Shown one piece after another: positions 8,125-15,779 of a stretch of DNA of 42,356 bases (the stretch's first letter is position 1; every line of letters starts with the position of its first letter). The stretch is from positions 1 through 42,356 of the forward strand of contig CAJFKV010000015.1 in assembly GCA_904387055.1 (NCBI GenBank), in the 5' to 3' direction. Under the pieces are notes generated by a model. It was not told the DNA's origin. It made no database searches and worked only from the letters and a program-made list of their open reading frames with translations. Source of the stretch: Candidatus Heteroruminococcus faecigallinarum (GTDB lineage: Bacteria; Bacillota; Clostridia; Oscillospirales; Ruminococcaceae). The position numbers and the translations under genes were made by a program.

Positions 8125-8448
8125 ATGCATGTAACCGATATTCGCATCCGCAGAACCTACCAGGATTCCCGCCTCAAGGCGCTGGTCTCGGTCACGGTGG
8201 ACGGGGACCTGGCGGTCCACGACATCAAGGTGATCGAGGGGCCCCAGCGGCTCTTTGTGGCCATGCCCAGCCGCAAGGACGAGAGCGGCACCTTCCGGGA
8301 CATCGCCCACCCCATCACGCCCCAGGCCCGCCGCGCCCTGGAAACCGCCATCCTGGACGCCTACCGCCAGTACCTGGACAACCAGTCCGCTTCCGGCGGC
8401 CAGCTGGTGCCGGACCATCCGGTCCTTCCCACCGCCAATCCCTCCTGA
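8125..8448 (+). CDS. spoVG: SpoVG septation/RNA-binding regulator
   Basis: A 107-residue protein of the SpoVG family, starting MHVTDIRIRRTY with the conserved body LKALVSVTVDGDLAVHDIKVIEG and VAMPSRKDESGTFRDIAHPI. SpoVG affects asymmetric septation in Bacillus sporulation and binds nucleic acids in several Firmicutes. AAAGGAGG precedes the ATG by eight bases. The C-terminal ~20 residues are a polar, proline-containing tail, as usual. It stands alone between divergent murC and the convergent rlmH operon. Its presence supports a Firmicutes origin. Confidence 0.96.
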   Translation: MHVTDIRIRRTYQDSRLKALVSVTVDGDLAVHDIKVIEGPQRLFVAMPSRKDESGTFRDIAHPITPQARRALETAILDAYRQYLDNQSASGGQLVPDHPVLPTANPS

Positions 8449-8464
8449 CCGTTCCCGTTTTCCG

Positions 8465-8503
8465 GCCCGCCGGCCCTCCCGCAGGGGAGTGCGGCGGGCT
8501 TTT
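8465..8503 (+). terminator. spoVG terminator
   Basis: Arms GCCCGCCG (8465-8472) and CGGCGGGC (8492-8499) enclose a further paired CTCCC/GGGAG segment and are followed by TTTT. It lies 17 bases after the spoVG stop. Confidence 0.75.
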
Positions 8504-8516
8504 CCGCGGCCGGACG

Positions 8517-8557
8517 AAAAGCGGCCGGGCTGGAGGGAGGCCCCCTCCGGCCCGGCC
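8517..8557 (-). terminator. rlmH terminator
   Basis: On the minus strand GGCCGGGC (8550-8557) pairs with GCCCGGCC (8523-8530), followed by GCTTTT. It lies just after the rlmH stop and faces the spoVG terminator. Confidence 0.7.
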
Positions 8558-8560
8558 GGC

Positions 8561-9043
8561 TCATTTGTGATATTTGGCCCCGCCGTTGATGGAAAAGGCC
8601 CGGTACAGCTGCTCCAGCACCAACACCCGGGCCAGCTGATGGGGAAAGGTCATGGGGGAGATGGAAAGGCGAAAGTCGGCCCGGTCCTTCACCTGCTGGC
8701 TCAGGCCGAAGGACCCGCCGATGACAAAGACCAGCTGGCTTTTGCCTCCCACCGTCACCTGTTCCAGGCGGGCGGCCAGCTGGGGGGAGGAGAGCTCCCT
8801 TCCCTCGATGCAAAGGGCGCAGACCCACGCCCCCTGGGGAATGGCCTGGAGCAGCTTTTTCCCCTCCGCCTCCAGTCCCCCCTGGATCTGGGCGGGAGAG
8901 GGGCGGTCGGGCAGGCGGTACTCCTCCACCTCGACAACCGACAGGCGGCAGAAGCTTCCCATCCGCTTTTGATACTCGGCGCAGGCCTCCCGCCAGTAGG
9001 ATTCCTTCAGCTTGCCCACCACCAATAAGGTAACCGATACCAT
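8561..9043 (-). CDS. rlmH: 23S rRNA pseudouridine-1915 N3-methyltransferase
   Basis: A 160-residue SPOUT-class methyltransferase (old name YbeA), of normal length. It methylates N3 of pseudouridine 1915 in helix 69 of 23S rRNA using S-adenosylmethionine. Characteristic segments are the N-terminal LLVVGKLKESYW, the knot segment VFVIGGSFGLS and the C-terminal SPMTFPHQLARVLVLEQLYRAF with the terminal GGAKYHK. It starts 10 bases after the YycJ-type hydrolase gene, so the two form an operon; these two genes are near neighbours in many Firmicutes. Confidence 0.96.
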   Translation of the reverse strand: MVSVTLLVVGKLKESYWREACAEYQKRMGSFCRLSVVEVEEYRLPDRPSPAQIQGGLEAEGKKLLQAIPQGAWVCALCIEGRELSSPQLAARLEQVTVGGKSQLVFVIGGSFGLSQQVKDRADFRLSISPMTFPHQLARVLVLEQLYRAFSINGGAKYHK

Positions 9044-9053
9044 CTTTCTCCTC

Positions 9054-9842
9054 CTAAAACACGATCATCGGGTCCGGCGTCTTCCGGCTGGCCACCTGGA
9101 GAAGGTAATCCTCCCCCTGGCGGCAGCCGGCGGCAAGCAGCTCCGACCGGGCCGTCTCAAAGGCCAGCTGGGGCAGGTTGTTCTCCTGGCTCAGGTGGGC
9201 CAGCACCAGCCGGGTCGTCCCGCTCTCCACCAGCCGCACCAGCTGGGCGGCACAGTCGTCGTTGGACAGGTGCCCCAGCTGGGAGGATATCCGCTTCTTC
9301 AGATAATAGGGATAGGGGCCGCAGGCCAGCATCCCAGGGTCGTAGTTGGACTCCAGCAGCACCAGGTCGCAGCCGGAGAGGGCACGGTCCACCCCGTCGG
9401 TCACCTGGCCCAGGTCGGTGGCCACCCCGATCCGCCGCCCGTCCCCGGTGGTGAGACGGTACCCCTGGGGGGCCGCCCCGTCGTGGCTGGTTTCAAAGGG
9501 GACCACCTCCATCCCCCCAATCTCCATGGGGGAGGAGAGCTCGGTCAGCTGGGCGCCCGGCGGCAGCCAACCCCCCCGGACAAGGTAGTCCAATGTAGCC
9601 GCCGCCGAGTAAACGGGGACCTTCAGCTTCTTCAGCAGCACCTTCAGCCCCCGGATGTGGTCCACATGCTCGTGGGTGATAAGGATGCCGGCGATGGCCG
9701 AGGTCTCGGCCCCCACCTGGGCCAATCCGTCCAGTATCGCCTTGCAGCTGACCCCCGCATCCACCAGCAAGCCGCCCCGCCCGCCTCCTACATATGTACA
9801 ATTTCCACTGCTTCCACTGTACAGGGTGCAGAATCTGGCCAT
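9054..9842 (-). CDS. MBL-fold metallohydrolase, YycJ/WalJ-like
   Basis: A 262-residue metallo-beta-lactamase-fold hydrolase. H57, H59, D61 and H62 in THEHVDH form the metal motif; LYSGSSGNCTYV near the N-terminus is typical of the YycJ (WalJ) group. The ATG at 9842 has AAGGAG seven bases upstream; longer readings lack family similarity and would run through another ORF. Relatives sit at the end of walRK clusters and have been linked to cell-wall and DNA-repair phenotypes. Here no walRK genes are present; it precedes rlmH by 10 bases. Its start overlaps a small membrane ORF by 55 bases. Confidence 0.9.
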   Translation of the reverse strand: MARFCTLYSGSSGNCTYVGGGRGGLLVDAGVSCKAILDGLAQVGAETSAIAGILITHEHVDHIRGLKVLLKKLKVPVYSAAATLDYLVRGGWLPPGAQLTELSSPMEIGGMEVVPFETSHDGAAPQGYRLTTGDGRRIGVATDLGQVTDGVDRALSGCDLVLLESNYDPGMLACGPYPYYLKKRISSQLGHLSNDDCAAQLVRLVESGTTRLVLAHLSQENNLPQLAFETARSELLAAGCRQGEDYLLQVASRKTPDPMIVF

Positions 9843-10003
9843 TTGTCGTCTCCTTCCCGGGAAAGGCCAGGCAGCGCCATGCAAAACAGCTTCTGCCCAT
9901 AAAAACCGGGGGCTTCCCCCTCCCCCCACAGCCCGATCCCCAGGGACAAGGCCGCCGTCGCCAGCAGCGCCACCGCTGCCGCCGTCATCCACCGGTACGC
10001 CAT
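9788..10003 (-). CDS. Small single-pass membrane protein, unknown
   Basis: A 71-residue ORF that I do not recognise. Residues 6-25 (MTAAAVALLATAALSLGIGL) form one hydrophobic segment and the rest is polar. Support is the strong GGGAGG at seven bases before the ATG and its position immediately upstream of the YycJ-type gene. Its last 55 bases overlap that gene in another frame, which suggests translational coupling but also means codon constraint is mixed. It could be a chance ORF in GC-rich DNA. Confidence 0.45.
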   Translation of the reverse strand: MAYRWMTAAAVALLATAALSLGIGLWGEGEAPGFYGQKLFCMALPGLSREGDDKWPDSAPCTVEAVEIVHM

Positions 10004-10088
10004 CGCTCTTCCTCCCCTCTCTCCCTAGTCTGCCCCCTTTTGGGGACGCGCTAGACACAGGCGGCGGAAAAACCGGCTCTTTTCCGGC

Positions 10089-10124
10089 AAAAAAAGAGCC
10101 CTGCCAGGACATGGTCTTGGCAGG
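10089..10124 (-). terminator. murA terminator
   Basis: On the minus strand CCTGCCA (10118-10124) pairs with TGGCAGG (10100-10106), and a run of seven T (10089-10095) follows after GGCTC. It lies about 55 bases after the murA stop. Confidence 0.8.
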
Positions 10125-10177
10125 CTGCTTTCACACGCGGGGGACCTCCCCCTTCCAGGAACCGGCCCGGTTCCTCT

Positions 10178-11464
10178 TTACAGAGCCTTGGGCAACGAGA
10201 GGCCGTCCGGCAAAACCCGCTTCTCGATGGAGGCGCCGAGGGCCTGGAGCTTCTCCACAAAATCCTCGTATCCCCGCTCGATGTGGTGGATCTCCTCAAT
10301 CTCGGTGACGCCTTCCGCCGTGAGGGCGGCGATCACCAGGGCAGCCCCGGCCCGCAGGTCGGTGGCCTTGACCGGCGCGCCCTTCAAGGGGGTTCCCCCT
10401 TCAATGACCGCCACCTTGCCGTCCACCTGGATGCTGGCGCCCAGCCGGTTCAGTTCATCCACATAGCGGAACCGATTGTCCCACACCCCCTCGGTGATGA
10501 TGCTGGTCCCCTGGGCGCCGGTGAGCACCGCCGCCATCTGGGGCTGCATATCGGTGGGGAAGCCGGGATGGGGCATCGTCTTGACGTTGACCCGCTTGAG
10601 GGGCCCCTCCCGCCGGACGCGGATGGAATCGTCATACTCGGTGATCTCCGCCCCGGCCAGGGCCAGCTTGGCGGTGATCGACTCCAGATGCTTGGGGATC
10701 ACGTTCTTTACCAGCACGTCCCCGCCGGTGGCGGCCACCGCCGCCATATAGGTCCCGGCCTCAATCTGGTCGGGGATGATGGCATAGTTGACGCCATGGA
10801 GGATATCCACCCCATAAATCTTGATGACGTCGGTACCGGCGCCCCGGATATCCGCCCCCATGGCGTTTAAGAAGTTGGCCAGGTCCACAATATGAGGCTC
10901 CTTGGCGGCATTCTCCAGCACCGTGAGGCCGGTGGCCTTTACCGCCGCCAGCATCACGTTGATGGTCGCCCCCACCGATACCATGTCGAAATAGATGTGG
11001 GCCCCGGTGAGCCGCTGGGTATGGGCATTGATCATGCCGTGGTCGATGGACACATCCACCCCCAGCGCTTCAAATCCCTTGATGTGCTGGTCGATGGGCC
11101 GGACGCCAAAACAACAGCCCCCCGGCATCGAGACGCTGGCCTTGCCAAAGCGCCCCAGCAGGGAACCCAGAAAATAGTAGGAAGCCCGCATATGCCTGGC
11201 CAGCTCGTAGGGGACCAGGGTATCGTTTACATTGGTGGTGTCGATCTCCACCGTGTGTTTGTCCAGCATCTTGACCTGGGCGCCCAGGTCACGCATAATA
11301 TGAAAAATCCCGGCAACGTCAATGATCCCAGGAATGTTCTCCAAAACGCAGCGGCCCTTGGCCAGAATAGTCGCGGGAATGATGGCGACGGCGGCATTCT
11401 TGGCTCCGTAAATGTCCACCTCGCCATACAGCTTCGATCCGCCTGTGACTACATACTTCTCCAA
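10178..11464 (-). CDS. murA: UDP-GlcNAc 1-carboxyvinyltransferase
   Basis: A 428-residue EPSP-synthase-fold enzyme that transfers enolpyruvate from PEP to UDP-GlcNAc, the committed step of peptidoglycan synthesis and the fosfomycin target. I place the start at a TTG (11464) because the protein then begins (fMet)EKYVVTGGSKL like other MurA proteins and AAGGGGAG lies eight bases upstream; the ATG at 11578 would add 38 residues with no family match. K22/N23 in GAKNAA are conserved, and C117 in MPGGCCFGVRP is the catalytic, fosfomycin-sensitive cysteine. The start is behind an approximately 200-base leader. Confidence 0.96.
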   Translation of the reverse strand: MEKYVVTGGSKLYGEVDIYGAKNAAVAIIPATILAKGRCVLENIPGIIDVAGIFHIMRDLGAQVKMLDKHTVEIDTTNVNDTLVPYELARHMRASYYFLGSLLGRFGKASVSMPGGCCFGVRPIDQHIKGFEALGVDVSIDHGMINAHTQRLTGAHIYFDMVSVGATINVMLAAVKATGLTVLENAAKEPHIVDLANFLNAMGADIRGAGTDVIKIYGVDILHGVNYAIIPDQIEAGTYMAAVAATGGDVLVKNVIPKHLESITAKLALAGAEITEYDDSIRVRREGPLKRVNVKTMPHPGFPTDMQPQMAAVLTGAQGTSIITEGVWDNRFRYVDELNRLGASIQVDGKVAVIEGGTPLKGAPVKATDLRAGAALVIAALTAEGVTEIEEIHHIERGYEDFVEKLQALGASIEKRVLPDGLSLPKAL

Positions 11465-11867
11465 AGCGGTTACTCCCCTTATTGTAGTTTTGAAACGCCG
11501 CTCCCCCTTGGGCGCGGACAACCCCAAGCCTGCCTTTCCCCACGGGTGCAGGCGGGATAACCGGACCCGTCTTTCCAAAAAGCGGAAGACGTCCTATGTG
11601 AGCCGCCGATCCAGCAGCGGCAAATGAAATTCAACAAAACGGCGTGGCAACCCACGCACTTCCACGCTCCTATTATAACACCATCCGGACATAAATAAAA
11701 GTGGAAAAATTCATTTTTCACCCTGAAAAACTGCTTATTTCCACTTTTTTTCGACAAATACTCCCCAGGGGATTCCCTGCTCCAGGCTATGGATTTGCCA
11801 GGGAACCCCAGGCGAGGCCCCCTCCCGGCCGGGAGGGTCAGGGGACAATCCTTCCGGCCGGCGGGTC
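11465..11867 (-). other. murA upstream region and structured leader
   Basis: About 400 bases without a supported gene. The transcribed leader from ~11665 to 11465 can form at least three minus-strand hairpins: CGTGG/CCACG close to its 5' end, CGTCTTCC/GGAAAGACG (one bulged A) in the middle, and GCCTGC/GCAGGC near the start codon. No U-run follows them, so attenuation is not shown. Farther upstream, at 11820-11837, is a perfect 18-base palindrome CCCTCCCGGCCGGGAGGG with no T-run, 31 bases after the hypothetical gene. I recognise no known riboswitch. Confidence 0.4.
11672..11680 (-). promoter_or_regulatory. murA promoter (extended -10)
   Basis: Minus strand TGTTATAAT, a consensus TATAAT with the TG extension, lies in a locally AT-rich patch. 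The -35 region is weak (TTTTAT/TTTATT), as allowed with an extended -10. The implied start leaves a leader of about 200 bases. Confidence 0.65.
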
Positions 11868-12350
11868 CTATTCCTCCCACCAGGGGCGGTGGGAAAGAAG
11901 GGAATCCTCCCCGGGGGCGGGGGTTCCCTCCCCGGCCCGGCCCAGCGTCTCCAGCAGATCCCGGAGGGCGCCCAGGTGCTGCTCCTGCCAATCCTCCGAC
12001 AGGTACAGGGGCGCCCCCGGCAGGAAGAAACTGTCGGCCGGCTTCCAGGCGATGGTGGTGCTGGTGGAGAGGGTCTCCCCCTCCTCCCCAAAGGCCAGGA
12101 CATGCCCTTCCCGGCAGGCCCAGATCCGCAGATCACACCGGTAGCCGCCGGGAATCCGCTCGTCCCGGCCCGATTGATAGGGGACCTCCCGGCCGCCTTT
12201 GTCGGCAAACTCCTCCAGGGTGGGCACCAGCTCCACCTGGTACTCCTCCCGCGCCCGGCGGCAGAAGGGCTGGCTGATGGCGGCCAGCTCCTGCCACGCC
12301 TTCTTTTGGAAGTCCGCCAGCTGCTGGGGGGTGCCATGCTTGATCTCCAT
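11868..12350 (-). CDS. Hypothetical protein, 160 residues
   Basis: I do not recognise this protein. The ATG at 12350 (MEIKHGTPQQLADFQKKAWQ) follows AAGGAG at ten bases; longer readings run through the pyrF terminator hairpin. It has no signal peptide or membrane segment. The N-terminal third looks helical, the middle (GGYRCDLRIWACREGHVLAFGEEGETLSTS in part) is beta-rich with two cysteines, and the acidic C-terminus contains many Trp, Glu and Pro. It is transcribed in the same direction as pyrC-pyrF, 80 bases downstream, but a strong hairpin separates them, so it may only receive read-through. Confidence 0.65.
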   Translation of the reverse strand: MEIKHGTPQQLADFQKKAWQELAAISQPFCRRAREEYQVELVPTLEEFADKGGREVPYQSGRDERIPGGYRCDLRIWACREGHVLAFGEEGETLSTSTTIAWKPADSFFLPGAPLYLSEDWQEQHLGALRDLLETLGRAGEGTPAPGEDSLLSHRPWWEE

Positions 12351-12378
12351 ACACTCCGCTCTCCTTCCTCGTGGCCAA

Positions 12379-12420
12379 ACGGCCGGCCCCCTCTTGCCTG
12401 TTGTTCCCGGGGCCGGCCGT
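12379..12420 (-). terminator. Hairpin after pyrF
   Basis: Perfect 12-bp arms, ACGGCCGGCCCC (12379-12390) and its complement (12409-12420). On the minus strand it is followed only by TTTGG, so termination may be partial and let the hypothetical gene be co-transcribed. Confidence 0.6.
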
Positions 12421-12430
12421 CCATATGGGA

Positions 12431-13351
12431 TTACAGCTGGATGTGGGCGCAGATGTCGTCCCGCATCCGGATTGCCTCCCGACGGGCAGCCTGGGCATAG
12501 TCCCGGGGGTCGCAGCCCTCCTTCTTCCAGGCGCACATGATGCCCCGGGAAGAGTTGATGACCGCACCCAGGCCCCGGCTGTCAAAGGCGGCGGCCACAT
12601 CGGCGGCGGCCCCGCCCTGGGCCCCGTACCCGGGCACCAACAGGAACACATGGGGCATGGCCGCCCGCATCTCCTGGAGCTGACGGGGATAGGTAGCCCC
12701 CACCACGGCCCCCACCGGACCGTATCCGTACTGGCCGGCGGCCCCTTCATTCCAGCCGTTGACCATCTCGCCCATCACCCGGTACACCGGCCGGTCCCCG
12801 ATGAGCTGGTCCTGCAGCTCCCCCGAGGAGGGGTTGGAGGTTTTCACCAGGACAAAGACGGTCTTGCCGTCCCGCCGGCAGACCTCCAGGAGGGGCTTGA
12901 CACAGTCGGTGCCGAAGTAGGCGTTGACCGTCAGGCTGTCCCCGTCAAAGGCCCGCAGCTCCACCCCGTCCACCAGGGTGTGGCCCAGATGGCCCTCGGC
13001 GTAGGCCTCCATGGTGGAACCGATGTCCCCCCGCTTGGCGTCGGTAATGACATACATGCCCTTCTCCTTGGCATAGTCGATGGTCTCCTTGAGGACCTTG
13101 ACCCCCTCCCAGCCCAGCAGCTCGTAGAAGGCGGCCTGGGGCTTGACGGCGGGAACAATGTCACACAAAGCGTCGATCAGCCCCTTGTTAAAGGTCAGGT
13201 AGGCGTCGGCGGCGCCGGCCAGGGTCCGGCCGTACCGCTGGAAGGACTCCTCCTTGATCCAGTCGGGGATGTAGTCCAGCTTGGGGTCCAGGCCGGCTAC
13301 GGTGGGGTTTTTGCAGGCGAGAATCTTTTCACAAAGGCGGTCAAAAGACAT
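12431..13351 (-). CDS. pyrF: Orotidine 5'-phosphate decarboxylase, type 2
   Basis: A 306-residue enzyme, the long (type 2) PyrF form, longer than the ~230-residue type 1. It converts OMP to UMP, the last step of de novo pyrimidine synthesis. The catalytic motif DAKRGDIGST carries the conserved Asp-Lys-Asp network; VAGLDPKLDYIP at the N-terminus and LLVPGYGAQGG with INSSRGI near the C-terminus are phosphate-binding segments. It lies 37 bases after pyrC on the same strand, forming a short pyrimidine operon. Confidence 0.97.
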   Translation of the reverse strand: MSFDRLCEKILACKNPTVAGLDPKLDYIPDWIKEESFQRYGRTLAGAADAYLTFNKGLIDALCDIVPAVKPQAAFYELLGWEGVKVLKETIDYAKEKGMYVITDAKRGDIGSTMEAYAEGHLGHTLVDGVELRAFDGDSLTVNAYFGTDCVKPLLEVCRRDGKTVFVLVKTSNPSSGELQDQLIGDRPVYRVMGEMVNGWNEGAAGQYGYGPVGAVVGATYPRQLQEMRAAMPHVFLLVPGYGAQGGAAADVAAAFDSRGLGAVINSSRGIMCAWKKEGCDPRDYAQAARREAIRMRDDICAHIQL

Positions 13352-13388
13352 AACATCGTCTCCTTTTTGGTAGTTGAGGGAACAGGGG

Positions 13389-14669
13389 CTAGGGCAGGTC
13401 CCGATAGGTGATCCGCCCCCCCAGGATGGTGGCCTTCACCTTGCAGGGAAGCTCCCACCCGTCAAAGGGCGTGTTGCGGGACCGGGAGCGGAGCTTGTCC
13501 GCCTGGACGGTCCACCGCTCCTCCGGCGCAAAGAGAACCACGTCGGCGGCGGCCCCCAGGGTGAGGGTGCCGGCGGGAATCCCCAGCAGACAGGCCGGGT
13601 TCCAGGACATGAGGCGGATCAGGCGGGAGAGGGAAAGCTTTCCCCCCTCCACCAGGGCCTGGTAGGCAAGGCCCAGGGAGGTTTCCAGGCCGATGATCCC
13701 GTTGGGCGCCTTGAGGAAGTCGGCCTTTTCCTGGGGAGCGTGGGGGGCATGGTCGGTGGCGATGGCATCGATGGTTCCATCCCGAAGCCCCTCCAGCACC
13801 GCCAGCCGGTCCTCCTCGGTGCGCAAGGGGGGATTCATCCGCCAGTTGGCGTCCCGGCGCAGGAGCTCCCGGTCGGTGAGGTGCAGGTAGTGGGGCCCCG
13901 TTTCACAGGTGACCCGGCAGCCGTGGGCCTTGGCCTGACGGATGATCTCCACCGAGCCCTTGGTGCTCACATGGGCGATGTGGATCGCCCCGCCGGCGGC
14001 CTGGGCCAGGATGATCTCCCGGGCGGTGATGGAGTCCTCGCTGGACCGGTCCATCCCCTTGACCCCCAGGCGGCGGGAAATCTCCCCCTCGTTCATGATT
14101 CCCCCCGCCACAATGGACAGGTCCTCACAGTGGCTGATGGTGAGCAGCCCCTCCCGGCCGGCGGCAGCGATGCCCGCCTGCATGAGGGCGGCCTTCTCCA
14201 CCGGGCGGCCGTCGTCGCTCACCGCCACCACCCCGGCGGCCTTGAGGGCGGCAAAATCGCAGAGGGTCTCCCCCTTCATCCCCCGGGTGATGCACCCGAC
14301 GGGATACACCCGGGCATCCCCCTGGGCTGCCTTCTCCAGCACATAGGCGGCGCCCTCCGGGCTGTCGCAGGGGGGATTGGTGTTGGGCATGCAGGCGATG
14401 GAGGTAAATCCTCCCGCCGCCGCCGCCCGGCTGCCGGAAAGGATGTCCTCCTTATGGGTAAAGCCCGGGTCCCGCAGGTGGACATGCATATCCACCAATC
14501 CGGGGGCGGCCACCAGCCCGGTGCCGTCGATCACCTGGGCCTGGGGGTGTTCCCCCTCTACCCGGCCCACGGCGGCAATCCTCCCCTCCCGCAGGAGAAG
14601 ATCCCCCACCTGGTCCCGGTTGTTGGCCGGGTCCACAATCCGCGCGTTCTGAATCCACAGTTCCTCCAT
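13389..14669 (-). CDS. pyrC: Dihydroorotase, class I
   Basis: A 426-residue amidohydrolase that closes N-carbamoyl-aspartate to dihydroorotate, step three of pyrimidine synthesis. Metal-binding DMHVHLRDPG lies near residue 60, ISHCEDLS and HIAHVSTKGS supply further histidines, and ATDHAPHAPQEK holds the catalytic Asp. The full set of ligands indicates an active enzyme rather than a PyrC-like scaffold. AGGAGGG precedes the ATG by five bases. It leads the pyrC-pyrF pair; other pyr genes are not in the window. The leader is only ~43 bases, too short for a PyrR attenuator. Confidence 0.97.
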   Translation of the reverse strand: MEELWIQNARIVDPANNRDQVGDLLLREGRIAAVGRVEGEHPQAQVIDGTGLVAAPGLVDMHVHLRDPGFTHKEDILSGSRAAAAGGFTSIACMPNTNPPCDSPEGAAYVLEKAAQGDARVYPVGCITRGMKGETLCDFAALKAAGVVAVSDDGRPVEKAALMQAGIAAAGREGLLTISHCEDLSIVAGGIMNEGEISRRLGVKGMDRSSEDSITAREIILAQAAGGAIHIAHVSTKGSVEIIRQAKAHGCRVTCETGPHYLHLTDRELLRRDANWRMNPPLRTEEDRLAVLEGLRDGTIDAIATDHAPHAPQEKADFLKAPNGIIGLETSLGLAYQALVEGGKLSLSRLIRLMSWNPACLLGIPAGTLTLGAAADVVLFAPEERWTVQADKLRSRSRNTPFDGWELPCKVKATILGGRITYRDLP

Positions 14670-14716
14670 AACAGCCCTCCTGACTGCCAGCGTCCTTGGT
14701 TTTTACAGTCGTGTTT

Positions 14717-14745
14717 ATGGTACCATAATCCCCCAGTCTTTGCAA
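14717..14745 (-). promoter_or_regulatory. pyrC-pyrF promoter
   Basis: Minus strand TTGCAA (14740-14745), exactly 17 bases, then TACCAT (14717-14722). It lies about 48 bases before the pyrC ATG. Confidence 0.7.
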
Positions 14746-14787
14746 GGGAAGCGGGCATTTCTTCCCCGCCCGCGCTGCCGTCCCCGG

Positions 14788-14816
14788 TTGACCTTTCCCC
14801 GCCGGTATGCTATCTT
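14788..14816 (+). promoter_or_regulatory. Promoter for the small-gene pair
   Basis: TTGACC (14788-14793), 17 bases, TATCTT (14811-14816). It is divergent from the pyrC promoter and about 120 bases before the DUF4177-like gene. The leader holds no clear hairpin with a T-run. Confidence 0.65.
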
Positions 14817-14943
14817 AAAAGTGGTTCAAATCCTCAACTTCTGACTTGGGGATTCTGCTATGGATTGCTGTTGTTCCATTAGGAACAGGCAGCTTCCGAA
14901 AACAGTCCCCCTTCCTAAGTCGATGCAGAAAGGAAAAACACCA

Positions 14944-15123
14944 ATGAAACAATATGAGTATATGGCTGTCGATCTAAGCGCCGAGCCTTCCTTTAACGTC
15001 CATGTAAAAATGGAGAGGTATATTGAAAAACTGAATGCGTATGGCAAGCAGGGGTGGCGGTTAATCTCCGGGGCAGATAATTGGAAATACTCGATTTTTG
15101 AAAGAGAGATCGATCGCGAATAA
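14944..15123 (+). CDS. DUF4177-like small protein
   Basis: A 59-residue soluble protein beginning MKQYEYMAVDL and containing LNAYGKQGWRLIS, the pattern of DUF4177 proteins (YEYKVV..., then LN..G.EGWEL). Function of the family is unknown. The start at 14944 is chosen because AAAGGA lies upstream and the family begins there; an in-frame ATG at 14860 would add a cysteine-rich, unconserved stretch. A small membrane protein follows after 49 bases. AT content is higher than in neighbouring genes. Confidence 0.7.
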   Translation: MKQYEYMAVDLSAEPSFNVHVKMERYIEKLNAYGKQGWRLISGADNWKYSIFEREIDRE

Positions 15124-15172
15124 CGGAAAAAACCCGGAAACCACCGCCGGAGATCGAAACGGAGGCAGTCCT

Positions 15173-15424
15173 ATGAATCTTTCCTTTCCATGTCAAACAG
15201 TCCTCTCCCTGGTTCTGCTGGCCGCGGGACTCTTCCTCTCTTTGCAGCTGGGAGGCGAGCGGTTCTATAATCTGAGCTGGGTCCTGGTGGGGCTTCTGTT
15301 CCTATGCCACCCGGTTTTTCCCAGGATTGCCGCCGGCCTGGGGGAAAAGAAGGCCCAAATGGGCATCCGTATCGCGGCGGCGGTCATCCTCTTCATCGGG
15401 CTTACCAACGGGTTTGGGGTGTAA
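15173..15424 (+). CDS. Small three-helix membrane protein, unknown
   Basis: An 83-residue protein with three hydrophobic segments (about residues 9-26, 33-52 and 62-81) joined by short loops, the second loop basic (RIAAGLGEKKAQMGIR). I do not recognise a family. GGAGG lies seven bases before the ATG at 15173; the longer in-frame start at 15098 lies inside the preceding gene without a ribosome binding site. It follows the DUF4177-like gene by 49 bases and is probably co-transcribed from the promoter at 14788. Confidence 0.65.
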   Translation: MNLSFPCQTVLSLVLLAAGLFLSLQLGGERFYNLSWVLVGLLFLCHPVFPRIAAGLGEKKAQMGIRIAAAVILFIGLTNGFGV

Positions 15425-15479
15425 AGAGGGGGCTATCCCCGCCGCGGAGGCTCCCAACCGTAAAATTTCCGAAAAACCG

Positions 15480-15508
15480 GTGACATTTGTTCCCAAACCG
15501 TTTATAAT
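15480..15508 (+). promoter_or_regulatory. Promoter of the zinc-ribbon gene
   Basis: GTGACA (15480-15485), 17 bases, perfect TATAAT (15503-15508), about 55 bases before the start codon. Confidence 0.8.
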
Positions 15509-15562
15509 AGCAGGTGGAAGATCAGCGATTTTCCCATTTTGTTGCAAAGGAGGTCATGTTCC

Positions 15563-15727
15563 ATGGCCATGGAAAACAGCCCGCAGTTTAACACCGGTGA
15601 AAAGCCCGGCAACGGGATCTACCAGTGCCGCTTCTGTGGCAAATTTGCCATCATCAAGAGCCCCGACGAGGTCCTTCCCGACTGCCCCAAGTGCAAAAAG
15701 CCCACCACCTATTTTAAGAAAACCTGA
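15563..15727 (+). CDS. Small zinc-ribbon protein
   Basis: A 54-residue protein with two CxxC knuckles: C22/C25 in CRFCG and C41/C44 in CPKC, spaced as a rubredoxin- or zinc-ribbon-like fold. AAAGGAGG stands nine bases before the ATG at 15563; the frame is open eight codons farther but that region holds the ribosome binding site. It has its own promoter and terminator, so it is a free-standing unit. Role unknown; such proteins bind Zn or Fe and may act as accessory factors. Confidence 0.8.
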   Translation: MAMENSPQFNTGEKPGNGIYQCRFCGKFAIIKSPDEVLPDCPKCKKPTTYFKKT

Positions 15728-15743
15728 TCCCTTGCGACTCTTG

Positions 15744-15778
15744 GCGCCGCCCCCCCAAACCGTGGGGCGGCGCTTTTT
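15744..15778 (+). terminator. Terminator of the zinc-ribbon gene
   Basis: Arms GCGCCGCCCC (15744-15753) and GGGGCGGCGC (15764-15773) followed by TTTTT. The T-run passes straight into the -35 hexamer of the blaI-like promoter. Confidence 0.88.
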
Positions 15779-15779
15779 C

